Of a DNA stretch of 64,000 nucleotides, positions 52,696-61,650 are shown piece by piece. The number at the start of each line of letters is the position of its first letter. The first letter of the stretch is position 1. The stretch is from Riemerella anatipestifer_F (GTDB lineage: Bacteria > Bacteroidota > Bacteroidia > Flavobacteriales > Weeksellaceae). The notes beneath the pieces were generated by a model. It did no database searches. It worked only from the letters and a program-made list of their open reading frames with translations, and was not told the DNA's origin. Position numbers and translations under genes: made by a program. The stretch is from the NCBI RefSeq assembly GCF_037861325.1, contig NZ_JAFELW010000001.1; one strand, written 5' to 3'.

Positions 52696-53472
52696 ATGAC
52701 CATTTTAGACAAAATAGTAGATTGTAAACTGGACGAAATTCAGCAAGCCAAAAAGCAGACGCCATTAGAAAAACTCAAGGATACTCCGTTTTTTCACCAG
52801 CCTACACGAGGTTTTATTGAGAGTTTAAAGTCTAATCCATACGGAATTATAGCCGAGTTTAAAAGGAAATCGCCCTCTAAAAACAACATCAACATAGAGG
52901 CTAAAATCCAAGAGGTTTTACCGTTATATAAGGAATATGGAGCGGCTTGTGTGTCTGTATTGACGGATACGCCTTTCTTCGGAGGAAGTTTAACCGATTT
53001 GGAAGAAGCCAATGCTTACGATATACCTTTGCTAAGGAAAGATTTTATTGTAGATGATTATCAAATTTATCAAGCTAAAGCCCATGGTGCAGACTGTATT
53101 TTACTTATAGCCAATATTTTGGTTAAATCCCAAATTGAAGACCTTACAGATATTGCACATCACTTGGGTTTAGATGTCTTGTTAGAATTTTATAGTGGTG
53201 AAGATTTTGATAAATATTATTCCAAATTAAAAATGGTAGGCATTAACAACCGAAATCTCAATACTTTTGAAATAGATTACGAACACGCTATTAGAATGCG
53301 AAACCAACTGCCTGAAGGAACTTTAGGCGTTGCCGAAAGTGCTATTTATAGCTCTGAAATTTATAAAAAACTAAAAAACAATGGCTTTGATGCTTTCTTG
53401 ATGGGCGAATATTTTATGAAACAAAACCATATTGGAATGGCTTTACAATCTTTTATTGAAGAAATAAAATAA
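52696..53472 (+). CDS. trpC: Indole-3-glycerol phosphate synthase
   Basis: TrpC closes the indole ring. The 258-residue protein has the TIM-barrel catalytic motif YGIIAEFKRKSPSK, SVLTDTPFFGGSLTDL, LRKDFIVDDYQIYQA and the phosphate-binding loop near GVAESAIY. It is not fused to TrpF, which follows after 3 nt. Confidence 0.96.
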   Translation: MTILDKIVDCKLDEIQQAKKQTPLEKLKDTPFFHQPTRGFIESLKSNPYGIIAEFKRKSPSKNNINIEAKIQEVLPLYKEYGAACVSVLTDTPFFGGSLTDLEEANAYDIPLLRKDFIVDDYQIYQAKAHGADCILLIANILVKSQIEDLTDIAHHLGLDVLLEFYSGEDFDKYYSKLKMVGINNRNLNTFEIDYEHAIRMRNQLPEGTLGVAESAIYSSEIYKKLKNNGFDAFLMGEYFMKQNHIGMALQSFIEEIK

Positions 53473-53475
53473 AAA

Positions 53476-54114
53476 ATGAAACTTGCACCTAAAATAAAAG
53501 TTTGTGGACTTACCGATTTGAATCAAATTCGGGAAATTATAGATTTAGAAATAGATTATCTCGGCTTTATATTTTACGAAAAATCACCAAGATATGTGTT
53601 GAATCATTTAGCACTGAAGGAAATCGCTTCGCTAAATCACAAGCAAAAAGTGGGCGTTTTCGTAAATGAAACCACCGAAAAAATAGTGCAAATTGTTACG
53701 GAAACTCAACTTAATTTGGTTCAGCTGCATGGCGATGAAACCTCTGATTTTATTCGTGATTTAAAGAGTAAACTTCCACAAGAAATCCAAATTATAAAAG
53801 TGATACGGGTGGGAGAAATAGTGCCTGATATTTCGGAATTTTCAGAAATGTCTGAAATAGACTTTTTACTTTTTGACACGGATAGCAAAGCCTTTGGCGG
53901 AACAGGTAAAAGCTTTGATTGGCAACTATTAAACGAATTAAACCTCACAAAACCTTATTTTTTAAGCGGCGGTATTTCTAACGAAAATATTGGCAAAATC
54001 TCAACCATTAAACAAAAACCAATCGCTTTAGACCTCAATAGTAAATTTGAAGTTTCCGCAGGCAATAAAGATGTGGAGCTTATTAAAAATTTTAAATTAA
54101 GTTTGTATCAATAG
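53476..54114 (+). CDS. trpF: Phosphoribosylanthranilate isomerase
   Basis: The 212-residue TIM-barrel enzyme begins MKLAPKIKVCGLTDLNQI (catalytic Cys) and has LGFIFYEKSPRYV, LVQLHGDETSDF, LLFDTDSKAFGGTGKSFDW (catalytic Asp) and LSGGISNENIG. Normal length. It is 3 nt from trpC and 12 nt from trpB. Confidence 0.95.
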   Translation: MKLAPKIKVCGLTDLNQIREIIDLEIDYLGFIFYEKSPRYVLNHLALKEIASLNHKQKVGVFVNETTEKIVQIVTETQLNLVQLHGDETSDFIRDLKSKLPQEIQIIKVIRVGEIVPDISEFSEMSEIDFLLFDTDSKAFGGTGKSFDWQLLNELNLTKPYFLSGGISNENIGKISTIKQKPIALDLNSKFEVSAGNKDVELIKNFKLSLYQ

Positions 54115-54126
54115 AAATAGATTAAA

Positions 54127-55311
54127 ATGAATTATCAAAATCCAGATAAAGAAGGGTATTACGGAGAATTTGGCGGTGCTTTTATCGCCGAAATGCTCTA
54201 CCCTAATGTTAAAGAATTACAAGACAAATACTTGGAAATCATTTATTCGGAAGATTTTCAAAAGGAGTTTAAAGATTTATTAAAAAACTATGTAGGAAGG
54301 GAAACACCATTGTATTTTGCACCCAATTTGAGCCGACAATATGGTACTAAAATCTATCTTAAGAGAGAAGATTTAAACCATACGGGAGCCCACAAAATCA
54401 ATAATGCTTTGGGGCAAGCACTCTTAGCGAAAAAGTTGGGCAAACAGCGTATCATAGCCGAAACAGGTGCTGGACAACACGGCGTTGCCTCTGCTACGGC
54501 GTGTGCTTTGCTTGGTTTGGAATGTATTGTTTATATGGGCGAAGTAGATATTGCCCGACAAGCTCCTAATGTTGCCAGAATGAAGATGTTGGGTGCTAAA
54601 GTCGTTCCTGCGACTTCGGGTTCTAAAACTTTAAAAGACGCTGTAAACGAGGCTCTGAGAGATTGGATAAACAATCCTACAACCACCCACTATATCATAG
54701 GTAGTGTGGTGGGGCCTCACCCTTTCCCCGATTTGGTAGCGAGGTTTCAATCCGTTATTTCAGAGGAAATTAAAGTCCAGTTACAAGAACAGGAAGGCAG
54801 AGATTATCCCGACCACCTTATTGCGTGTGTGGGTGGTGGTAGTAATGCCGCAGGGACTTTTTATCATTTCGTGAATAATGAGAAAGTCAATATCATTGCG
54901 GCAGAAGCTGGTGGTTTGGGGGTTCATTCTGGAGAAACTGCTGCAACAACGGCTTTGGGAAGCATTGGCGTTTTGCACGGCAGTCAGAGTTTGGTTATTC
55001 AGACCAAAGACGGACAAGTGATTGAACCCTACTCTATTTCTGCGGGGTTAGATTATCCAGGGATTGGACCGATGCACGCTAATCTTTACCAACAAAAACG
55101 AGCCGAATTTTTAAGCATTAACGATGATGAAGCTCTAAAATCCGCATTCAACCTGACTAAAACAGAAGGTATTATTCCTGCCTTGGAAAGTGCCCACGCC
55201 TTAGCCGTTTTGGATAAAAAGAAGTTTGGAAAAGAAGACATTGTTGTCATCTGCTTAAGTGGTAGAGGCGATAAGGATATGGAAACTTATTTAAAATATC
55301 TAAACATTTAA
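54127..55311 (+). CDS. trpB: Tryptophan synthase beta chain
   Basis: TrpB joins indole and serine using PLP. The 394-residue protein has KREDLNHTGAHKINNALGQA (PLP Lys), ETGAGQHGVASATACALLGL, CVGGGSNAAGTFYHF and SAGLDYPGIGP. It is the TrpB1 type that pairs with TrpA. A small membrane protein gene is inserted between trpB and trpA. Confidence 0.97.
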   Translation: MNYQNPDKEGYYGEFGGAFIAEMLYPNVKELQDKYLEIIYSEDFQKEFKDLLKNYVGRETPLYFAPNLSRQYGTKIYLKREDLNHTGAHKINNALGQALLAKKLGKQRIIAETGAGQHGVASATACALLGLECIVYMGEVDIARQAPNVARMKMLGAKVVPATSGSKTLKDAVNEALRDWINNPTTTHYIIGSVVGPHPFPDLVARFQSVISEEIKVQLQEQEGRDYPDHLIACVGGGSNAAGTFYHFVNNEKVNIIAAEAGGLGVHSGETAATTALGSIGVLHGSQSLVIQTKDGQVIEPYSISAGLDYPGIGPMHANLYQQKRAEFLSINDDEALKSAFNLTKTEGIIPALESAHALAVLDKKKFGKEDIVVICLSGRGDKDMETYLKYLNI

Positions 55312-55314
55312 TCT

Positions 55315-55611
55315 ATGAAAAGTAATATTATCCATATTGTGGTAAGAATAGCTATTCTAATTTTATCTTGGATTTTAGCTCTTCCTATGGCTTATTCCTA
55401 TTTAGATTACACGGCTTCTAACAGGCGTTGTGGAACAGGAGACTCTATTTTGGTAATTTTTATTATCGGATTATTTTCTCTTCTATGGGTTATTGCAATG
55501 ATTATAGAGGCTATTATACTAAATATAAGAGATAATAAAACAACAAAAAGAAACATCAATCTTATTATGATTGGTTGTTTAGTCTTATTTTTTATAATTT
55601 TATTTCTATAA
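55315..55611 (+). CDS. Small membrane protein between trpB and trpA
   Basis: The 98-residue protein has three predicted transmembrane segments (about residues 8-30, 46-69 and 81-98), with a short hydrophilic loop containing CGTGD near residue 39. I recognise no family. It lies 3 nt after trpB and 9 nt before trpA, so it is transcribed with the operon. It may be an aromatic-linked transporter helper or simply a passenger; nothing in the sequence decides. Confidence 0.65.
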   Translation: MKSNIIHIVVRIAILILSWILALPMAYSYLDYTASNRRCGTGDSILVIFIIGLFSLLWVIAMIIEAIILNIRDNKTTKRNINLIMIGCLVLFFIILFL

Positions 55612-55620
55612 AACTTTTAA

Positions 55621-56355
55621 ATGAAAAAATTAAATATATACTTTACAGCAGGTATTCCCCAGTTGGAAGATACTACAGAAATCATTAAAATAATTCAAGA
55701 AGCTGGAGCTGATATGATGGAGATTGGTATGCCTTATAGCGACCCTGTTGCCGATGGTGAGGTGATACAACAAGCTCACATTAAAGCCTTAGAAAACGGA
55801 ATGTCAATAGAGAAACTCTTTGAACAGTTAGCAAAAATTAAAGGAGAAATTCACATTCCAATAATCTTGATGGGCTACATCAATCCTGTGCTTTCTTATG
55901 GCTTTGAAAAGTTTTGCCAGAAATGTCAAGAAACAAACGTTAATGGACTAATTATCCCCGACCTCCCTCCTATTGAGTTTGAAAAAAAATACCAATCCAT
56001 TCTCAAAAAGTTTAATCTAAACTTTACCTTTTTAGTAACACCAGAAACATCTGATGAGCGGATTTTGTATTTGGATAGTTTAAGCTCTGGATTTTTGTAT
56101 GCCGTGAGTTCTTCGTCCACAACAGGCAACCAGTCCAAAACATTGAAAAACGAAGATTACCTTAATCGATTAGCCTCATTACCACTGAAAAATCCACTAA
56201 TGATAGGCTTTGGGATTAAAAATAAAACCGACTTTACCACAGTTACCGAACAAGCCGATGGTGGTATTATAGGGACTGCATTTGTGAAAATTCTTTTAGA
56301 AGAATCGGATTGGAAAGTAAAAACTAAACATTTTATACAAAGTATTAAATCTTAG
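55621..56355 (+). CDS. trpA: Tryptophan synthase alpha chain
   Basis: TrpA splits indole-3-glycerol phosphate and channels indole to TrpB. The 244-residue protein has MMEIGMPYSDPVADGEVIQ (catalytic Glu and Asp), IPIILMGYINPVLSYG, GLIIPDLPPIE and GIIGTAFVKIL. It is about 10-20 residues shorter than many homologues, but the motifs are intact. Last gene of the trp operon; no clear terminator follows. Confidence 0.95.
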   Translation: MKKLNIYFTAGIPQLEDTTEIIKIIQEAGADMMEIGMPYSDPVADGEVIQQAHIKALENGMSIEKLFEQLAKIKGEIHIPIILMGYINPVLSYGFEKFCQKCQETNVNGLIIPDLPPIEFEKKYQSILKKFNLNFTFLVTPETSDERILYLDSLSSGFLYAVSSSSTTGNQSKTLKNEDYLNRLASLPLKNPLMIGFGIKNKTDFTTVTEQADGGIIGTAFVKILLEESDWKVKTKHFIQSIKS

Positions 56356-56364
56356 TATTTATGC

Positions 56365-56372
56365 TATGTTTG
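56365..56372 (+). promoter_or_regulatory. -7 promoter element of the alpha/beta-hydrolase gene
   Basis: TATGTTTG matches TAnnTTTG. It overlaps the first possible ATG at 56366, so translation more likely starts at 56414. Confidence 0.5.
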
Positions 56373-56413
56373 CAAAAACTATAATATCATATAACAGCAA
56401 CCAAACTTGTACT

Positions 56414-57052
56414 ATGAAACTAAGAAATCTATTTTATTTAGCAATCTCATTATTCTTTTTGAGTTGCAAAACTAATATTCAAAATCAAAAAAAATACATC
56501 TATTATCTTCATGGAAGAATTATTGAAATTCAAGGAAAAAATGCTGTAAGTGAAGAATTTGGAAAATATGAATTTGATAATATTGTAAAAGCCCTTAAAG
56601 TTGAAAATTCCGAAGTCATTGCGGAAATAAGAAATGAAAATGTTGATTATTTAGAATACGCCAATAAAGTTTCAAATCAAGTAGATAGTTTAATATCTTT
56701 GGGAATAAATCCTAAAAATATAACTATAATTGGTGCTTCAAAAGGAGCGATAATCGCAAGTAATATTTCAAGTATAAATCCAAATCCTATTAATTATATT
56801 TTCCTTGCTGGTAATAATGATTATCAAGAAGAACACAATGATTGGAAATTTCATGGGCAAATATTATGTTTTTATGATGACTCTGATAATATTGCAGGTA
56901 AAAACTATGATTACTGGAAAAACAAACTAAACTTTACAAGTAAATTTGAGCAAATAAAGATTGATAAAAAAATTGGTCATGGATTTTTATATAAACCCTA
57001 TAGAGAATGGATTGAACCGACAAGAAAATGGATACTTCATCAAAAACTCTGA
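56414..57052 (+). CDS. Lipoprotein with alpha/beta-hydrolase fold
   Basis: The 212-residue product has a lipoprotein signal (MKLRNLFYLAISLFFLSCKT). It has an early YYLHGRIIE strand-loop, the nucleophile elbow GASKG (GxSxG), an Asp in FYDDSDNI and a His in IGHGFLYKP, together a plausible Ser-Asp-His triad. The fold fits alpha/beta hydrolases (esterase or peptidase-like). The 16-codon longer start at 56366 is inside the -7 box. Substrate unknown. The 181-nt gap after it is AT-rich with nothing I can name. Confidence 0.7.
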   Translation: MKLRNLFYLAISLFFLSCKTNIQNQKKYIYYLHGRIIEIQGKNAVSEEFGKYEFDNIVKALKVENSEVIAEIRNENVDYLEYANKVSNQVDSLISLGINPKNITIIGASKGAIIASNISSINPNPINYIFLAGNNDYQEEHNDWKFHGQILCFYDDSDNIAGKNYDYWKNKLNFTSKFEQIKIDKKIGHGFLYKPYREWIEPTRKWILHQKL

Positions 57053-57233
57053 AAAATTATTGTTGCCGTATAGCCTTATTTTTTTAAGAGAAATAGTAAA
57101 AAACTGGTGTTTTTTAGCCAAATATATTTTATTTCCCCTAATTTGTTTAAATTAGCGGTTAAAACCTAACAAAATGTAGAATTAAAGAATATTTACTTTA
57201 AAGTTCTACTCTTCATAAATACCCAATTAACAT

Positions 57234-58922
57234 ATGAAAAAGATAAAATTTGTAGTATTTACATTATGGTCTGTGGTAATTTCTGCCCAATTTACAGACT
57301 ATGATATAGTAAAAGAAGTTAAAACTCACAATAAAAGTGTGGTGGTTTCGGCTCACCCCCTTGCCAGTGAAGCAGGTGTTTTAGTATTAAGAAAAGGCGG
57401 TAATGCTTTTGATGCTGCTATTGCTACACAGTATGCTTTGGCTGTGGTTTATCCTCAGGCAGGTAATATCGGTGGTGGTGGTTTTTTGGTAGCGGTAAAA
57501 TCTAACGGAGAAAAAATAGCCATAGACTTTAGAGAAACGGCACCAGCCAAGGCACATAGAGATATGTATTTGGATAAAAAAGGTGTTGCTAGTACAGATT
57601 TATCACAAAACGGACGACTAGCTGTAGGAATACCAGGCTCGGTAGCAGGATTTTATGAAACTCTAAAATACGCTTCTCTCCCAATGGAGGTGCTGATACA
57701 GCCTGCCATAGATTTAGCGGAAAAAGGCTTTGCTATCACGGAAAAAGAAGCCAATCTACTTAATGAATGTCAAAAAGATTTTGTAAAGCATAATAAAAGC
57801 TCCATTGTTTTCGTAAAAGAGCAACCTTGGAAAGCAGGAGATGTATTGGTACAAAAAGACCTAGCAGAAACACTTAAGAGAATACAAAAATTTGGTAAAA
57901 AAGGCTTCTACGAAGGTAAAACGGCTCAATTAATAGTCGAGGAAATGAAGAGAGGTAACGGCATTATTAGTTTAGAAGATTTAAAGAATTATCAAGTTAA
58001 AAATCGTAAGCCTTTAACTTTTGATTACAAAGGACACCAAGTAGTTTCTATGCCTTTACCGTCAAGCGGTGGGATATTGTTGGCTCAGATGTTAAAAATG
58101 TCGGCTTACGAAAATCTTGCTCAATATCAATACGCCTCTCCAGAAGCGGTTCAGATTATGGTAGAAGCAGAACGCCGTGCCTATGCAGACAGAGCAGAAT
58201 ATATGGGCGATCCTGATTTTATTGAAGATAAAACAGAAATGCTACTTTCAGATAGCTATCTTAAGAAGCGTTGGGCATCGTTTAATATGTCTAAAGCAAC
58301 GCCTAGTGCAGAGGTTGGTAAGATAGTTAACCCTAATCAAGAAAGTACCCAAACAACACATATTTCTATTTTAGACAAAGAGGGAAACGCTGTTTCCGTG
58401 ACTACAACACTTAATGGATACTATGGTAGCAAAGTAGTAGTTTCTGGTGCTGGTTTCTTTTTAAATAATGAAATGGACGATTTCTCCATCAAACCTGGAG
58501 TTCCTAACTTATTTGGAGCAGTAGGCGGAGAAGCTAATGCTATTAAAGCTGGTAAAAGAATGCTGTCTTCTATGACACCAAGTATTTTATTAAAAGATAA
58601 TAAACCTGTAATGGTGGTAGGAACACCTGGTGGAACTACGATACCTACTTCTGTATTTCAAGCCATTGTAAATATTGTAGATTTTAAATTAAGTCCAAAC
58701 TTAGCGATTAACTTGCCGAAGTTCCATCATCAATGGCTACCAGAAAACATCGCAGTTGAAAAGGATTTCTCTAAAGCTACGATAAAATCTTTAGAACAAA
58801 AAGGCTATACCTTTAAAGAACGAGGAAGTATTGGTAAAACAGAAATTGTTCTGAAAGATGAAAACGGTAATATCACTGCTGTAGCCGATAGCAGAGGCGA
58901 CGATGCCGTAGCTGTAGAATAA
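57234..58922 (+). CDS. ggt: Gamma-glutamyltransferase
   Basis: Ggt cleaves glutathione and other gamma-glutamyl compounds outside the cytoplasm and self-cleaves. The 562-residue protein has an N-terminal signal peptide ending before QFTDYD, HPLASEAGVLVLRKGGNAFDA, the GNIGGGGFLVAV region, and the processing site NQESTQTTHISILD where the Thr of TTH becomes the new N-terminal nucleophile. SSMTPSILL and GTPGGTTIPTSVFQ are in the small subunit. Complete, with a terminator downstream. Confidence 0.95.
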   Translation: MKKIKFVVFTLWSVVISAQFTDYDIVKEVKTHNKSVVVSAHPLASEAGVLVLRKGGNAFDAAIATQYALAVVYPQAGNIGGGGFLVAVKSNGEKIAIDFRETAPAKAHRDMYLDKKGVASTDLSQNGRLAVGIPGSVAGFYETLKYASLPMEVLIQPAIDLAEKGFAITEKEANLLNECQKDFVKHNKSSIVFVKEQPWKAGDVLVQKDLAETLKRIQKFGKKGFYEGKTAQLIVEEMKRGNGIISLEDLKNYQVKNRKPLTFDYKGHQVVSMPLPSSGGILLAQMLKMSAYENLAQYQYASPEAVQIMVEAERRAYADRAEYMGDPDFIEDKTEMLLSDSYLKKRWASFNMSKATPSAEVGKIVNPNQESTQTTHISILDKEGNAVSVTTTLNGYYGSKVVVSGAGFFLNNEMDDFSIKPGVPNLFGAVGGEANAIKAGKRMLSSMTPSILLKDNKPVMVVGTPGGTTIPTSVFQAIVNIVDFKLSPNLAINLPKFHHQWLPENIAVEKDFSKATIKSLEQKGYTFKERGSIGKTEIVLKDENGNITAVADSRGDDAVAVE

Positions 58923-58947
58923 AATATAATTATACTTTAACTTATAT

Positions 58948-58978
58948 AACGACTGTCTATTGAGGCGGTCGTTTTTTT
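58948..58978 (+). terminator. Terminator after ggt
   Basis: Stem cgactgtc / ggcggtcg (two G-U pairs) extended by A-T pairs, followed by a T run. Confidence 0.82.
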
Positions 58979-59096
58979 ATATTGGGAATCTAAGTTGATA
59001 ATTGTTGATATATTTAATCTTTTCTTAATATATACTTCATATTCTGTTTAAAGGTAAATGCTTACTTGCAGCCTATAAAATTAAACTAAACTGAAC

Positions 59097-60914
59097 ATGA
59101 AAAAAATTAAATTATTATTGAGTTTGTTAACGGTATGTGTTACCTCTAATCAAGCCTACTCTCAGATAGATAAATACTCAATACCTTCTATAACAGAATA
59201 TTTTTTATCCTTTGGAGACAGTAGAGTCTTAAGACCAAACACTACGCCATTTAGTATCAATATGGTACTCAATGGAGATCCCAAAACGAGGCTTGGCTTC
59301 TGCTGGTTTACAAATGATATTGTGGAGAATGAAAATAGCGTTGTACAAATTGTTGCAAAATCTAATGCCAAGGAAGATGATTTTGTAAATGCTATAGAAT
59401 TTAGTGCTTTAGGAGAAAAGATTAGCTTAAATTATCTTAATGCTAATAAGAATACAATGGTACTAGATTACCTAAACTTTGCATTTCCAAAATATATTGA
59501 TATTCAAAATCCTGCAACAAGGGAGTATATCTCTCATAAAGCCGTAGCAGAAAATCTTACTCCAGATACAGAATATTCTTTTAGAGTAGGTAAACCAGGA
59601 GCTTGGAGTAGTATAGGCTCTTTCCGAACGGCTCCTAATACATCCTCTTTCACATTTAATTATACCACAGATACTCAAGCTAATACTCCTATGATGTTTG
59701 ATGTGTCTCAATATACTGTAACCAAAGCTATGGAGATGTTTCCAAATGCAAGGTTTAATCTAAATACAGGTGATTTTATAGAGACTTCGTCCACCTCTAC
59801 TACAAAATCTTCTTCTTCTGAGTGGGAATGGGAAAGATGGTTTGCCACTATGCAAAATCATTGGATGAAAATGCCTATAGTTCCTGTGTTGGGAAATCAT
59901 GATGTAAGTGTAATAGATAAAAACTTTTTTCGCCACTTCAATACCGATGATTCTTACAATAAAGAAAATCCAAATTTTGCCACAAAGATAGATGGTACTA
60001 ACTATTCTTTTGTTTATGGGAATGCTTTGTTCATTATTCTTAATTACGAAGAATACAGAACGCCTGGTTATCTAGATCATTTGGGTAATTGGATTAGCGA
60101 ACAAGTTGCTAAATATCCAGATGTAAAATGGCGTTTTTTAGCTTCGCATAGAAATATTTACACAGGTGCTAATCATCACGCTAAGGCTGATTTAAAAACC
60201 ATTAGAGAGGCTATGATTTCTTACATAGATAAAAATGATATTGATTTCTATTTTCAAGGGCACGACCATGTTTATGAAGTTATAGGTCCTGTTTATGATA
60301 AGAAGTTAGTGCCTAATGCAGTTACTGATATTAAAGAAGTTCCTGGAGGTACAAGAGCTAATATGACAGGGAAAGAAGGTGGTATCTATAATGTTCAAAA
60401 AGGTACTGTATATATGGTAAATAATTCTGCGGGAGTAAAAAAATATTCACCTAGAACAGAAGCCGAAATGAAATCTTTTGAGAGTGTAACAGGTGTACCA
60501 GATTATTTCAGCTTGTTTACGGGTAGGTTGGGGCAAACTGACGAACCTACTTTCAGCAATGTAGTGGTAACAGACGAAAGTATGAAAATTACCACCTATG
60601 CTGTAAATGAAAAGGGAGAAGCTTACCTTTTTGATGAAATAAAAATAATAAAAAAAGATGATACGCTAGGAACGGATATTATCTCAAAACCAAATAAATC
60701 AGATATTTCTGTATATCCTGTACCAGCTACCGATGTTTTAAACATAAATGCAGAAAATGTGCATCAAGCTGATATTTATGGCTTAGATGGTAAACTAATA
60801 TTGAGTACAAATACTAATAAAATAGATGTTAAAAACTTGAATAAAGGAGCCTATGTTGTTAGGGTAATACAGACTAATGGAGCAACCTCAAACCATAAGA
60901 TAATTGTAAAATAA
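59097..60914 (+). CDS. T9SS-secreted metallophosphoesterase (purple acid phosphatase-like)
   Basis: The 605-residue protein has a signal peptide (residues 1-22, ending AYS before QI), an N-terminal fibronectin-like domain (ENLTPDTEYSFRVGKPG), a metallophosphoesterase core with NLNTGDFIET, VLGNHDVS, LASHRNIYTG and FQGHDHVYEV (metal-binding His, Asp and Asn), and a C-terminal type IX secretion sorting domain (ISVYPVPATDVLNI ... GLDGK ... LNKGAYVVRV). So it is exported by the Por system and attached to or shed from the surface. Likely a phosphate-scavenging phosphatase; substrate unknown. Confidence 0.9.
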   Translation: MKKIKLLLSLLTVCVTSNQAYSQIDKYSIPSITEYFLSFGDSRVLRPNTTPFSINMVLNGDPKTRLGFCWFTNDIVENENSVVQIVAKSNAKEDDFVNAIEFSALGEKISLNYLNANKNTMVLDYLNFAFPKYIDIQNPATREYISHKAVAENLTPDTEYSFRVGKPGAWSSIGSFRTAPNTSSFTFNYTTDTQANTPMMFDVSQYTVTKAMEMFPNARFNLNTGDFIETSSTSTTKSSSSEWEWERWFATMQNHWMKMPIVPVLGNHDVSVIDKNFFRHFNTDDSYNKENPNFATKIDGTNYSFVYGNALFIILNYEEYRTPGYLDHLGNWISEQVAKYPDVKWRFLASHRNIYTGANHHAKADLKTIREAMISYIDKNDIDFYFQGHDHVYEVIGPVYDKKLVPNAVTDIKEVPGGTRANMTGKEGGIYNVQKGTVYMVNNSAGVKKYSPRTEAEMKSFESVTGVPDYFSLFTGRLGQTDEPTFSNVVVTDESMKITTYAVNEKGEAYLFDEIKIIKKDDTLGTDIISKPNKSDISVYPVPATDVLNINAENVHQADIYGLDGKLILSTNTNKIDVKNLNKGAYVVRVIQTNGATSNHKIIVK

Positions 60915-60937
60915 AAATAGTCTATTTCTAACAAATG

Positions 60938-60977
60938 AAAAATAGAGTTGTAGTAAATGCAACTCTATTTTTTATTT
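60938..60977 (+). terminator. Terminator after the phosphoesterase
   Basis: A 13-bp perfect stem aaaaatagagttg / caactctattttt with a 9-nt loop, followed by Ts. Confidence 0.9.
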
Positions 60978-61014
60978 AAGATAGCTTTTTTAAATTTTAG
61001 GCATTTAGATATCC

Positions 61015-61641
61015 TTAGTTTCTATTAGTTTTATAAATACCATAAGCTAAACATACTTGAGCTATAATATAAGTTATCATTACCGCAAGACCTTTGTACA
61101 CGTTATATTCAAAGAAAATAGAATGAGCAAGAATAGTATCTGATATTACAAAAAAGAAAGCTCCAAATTTAATGTATTTATTTTTTAAGCCTAATGAAAA
61201 ATAAAGCATTACCGATATAGCAGAGGCATACACAATTACAGGGATTTTCATCTCACCTAAATGACTCCAAAACAAGCTAATAAAGACAGTTAAATAAATA
61301 GCTATTGGTAATAATTTTACTAAAGAAAATCGAGGCGACCTTATTCTATAAAAACAGATAATGTAAAAAATATGAGCTAATAAAAAACTATCTAATCCAT
61401 ACAAAAAACCAGAGTCTTTTAGTAAAAAAACATCACCTAAAAAACTAAAAAACAACCCTGTTAAAAAAAGCTTATTATTACTTAGTGACTTAGTTTTATT
61501 AAGTTGATAATAAATTAAAGCTATTATGGGAATTAGTAATGGCTTACTATATATTCTTACCCCTATTTTATCAAAATAAACTCCTAGTAAATCTACAATG
61601 AAAACAATACTCAATAGTATGATGTAGCCTATTTTTTTCAT
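61015..61641 (-). CDS. YhhN family (lysoplasmalogenase-like) membrane protein
   Basis: The 208-residue protein has about seven to eight transmembrane segments and the YhhN/TMEM86 pattern: SKPLLIPIIALIYY early, FFSFLGDVFLLKD in the middle and FFVISDTILAHSIF near the C-terminus. The family includes lysoplasmalogenases; activity here is unknown. It is 9 nt after fhs, so it is in the same operon. Confidence 0.85.
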   Translation of the reverse strand: MKKIGYIILLSIVFIVDLLGVYFDKIGVRIYSKPLLIPIIALIYYQLNKTKSLSNNKLFLTGLFFSFLGDVFLLKDSGFLYGLDSFLLAHIFYIICFYRIRSPRFSLVKLLPIAIYLTVFISLFWSHLGEMKIPVIVYASAISVMLYFSLGLKNKYIKFGAFFFVISDTILAHSIFFEYNVYKGLAVMITYIIAQVCLAYGIYKTNRN

Positions 61642-61650
61642 TTCTAATTA

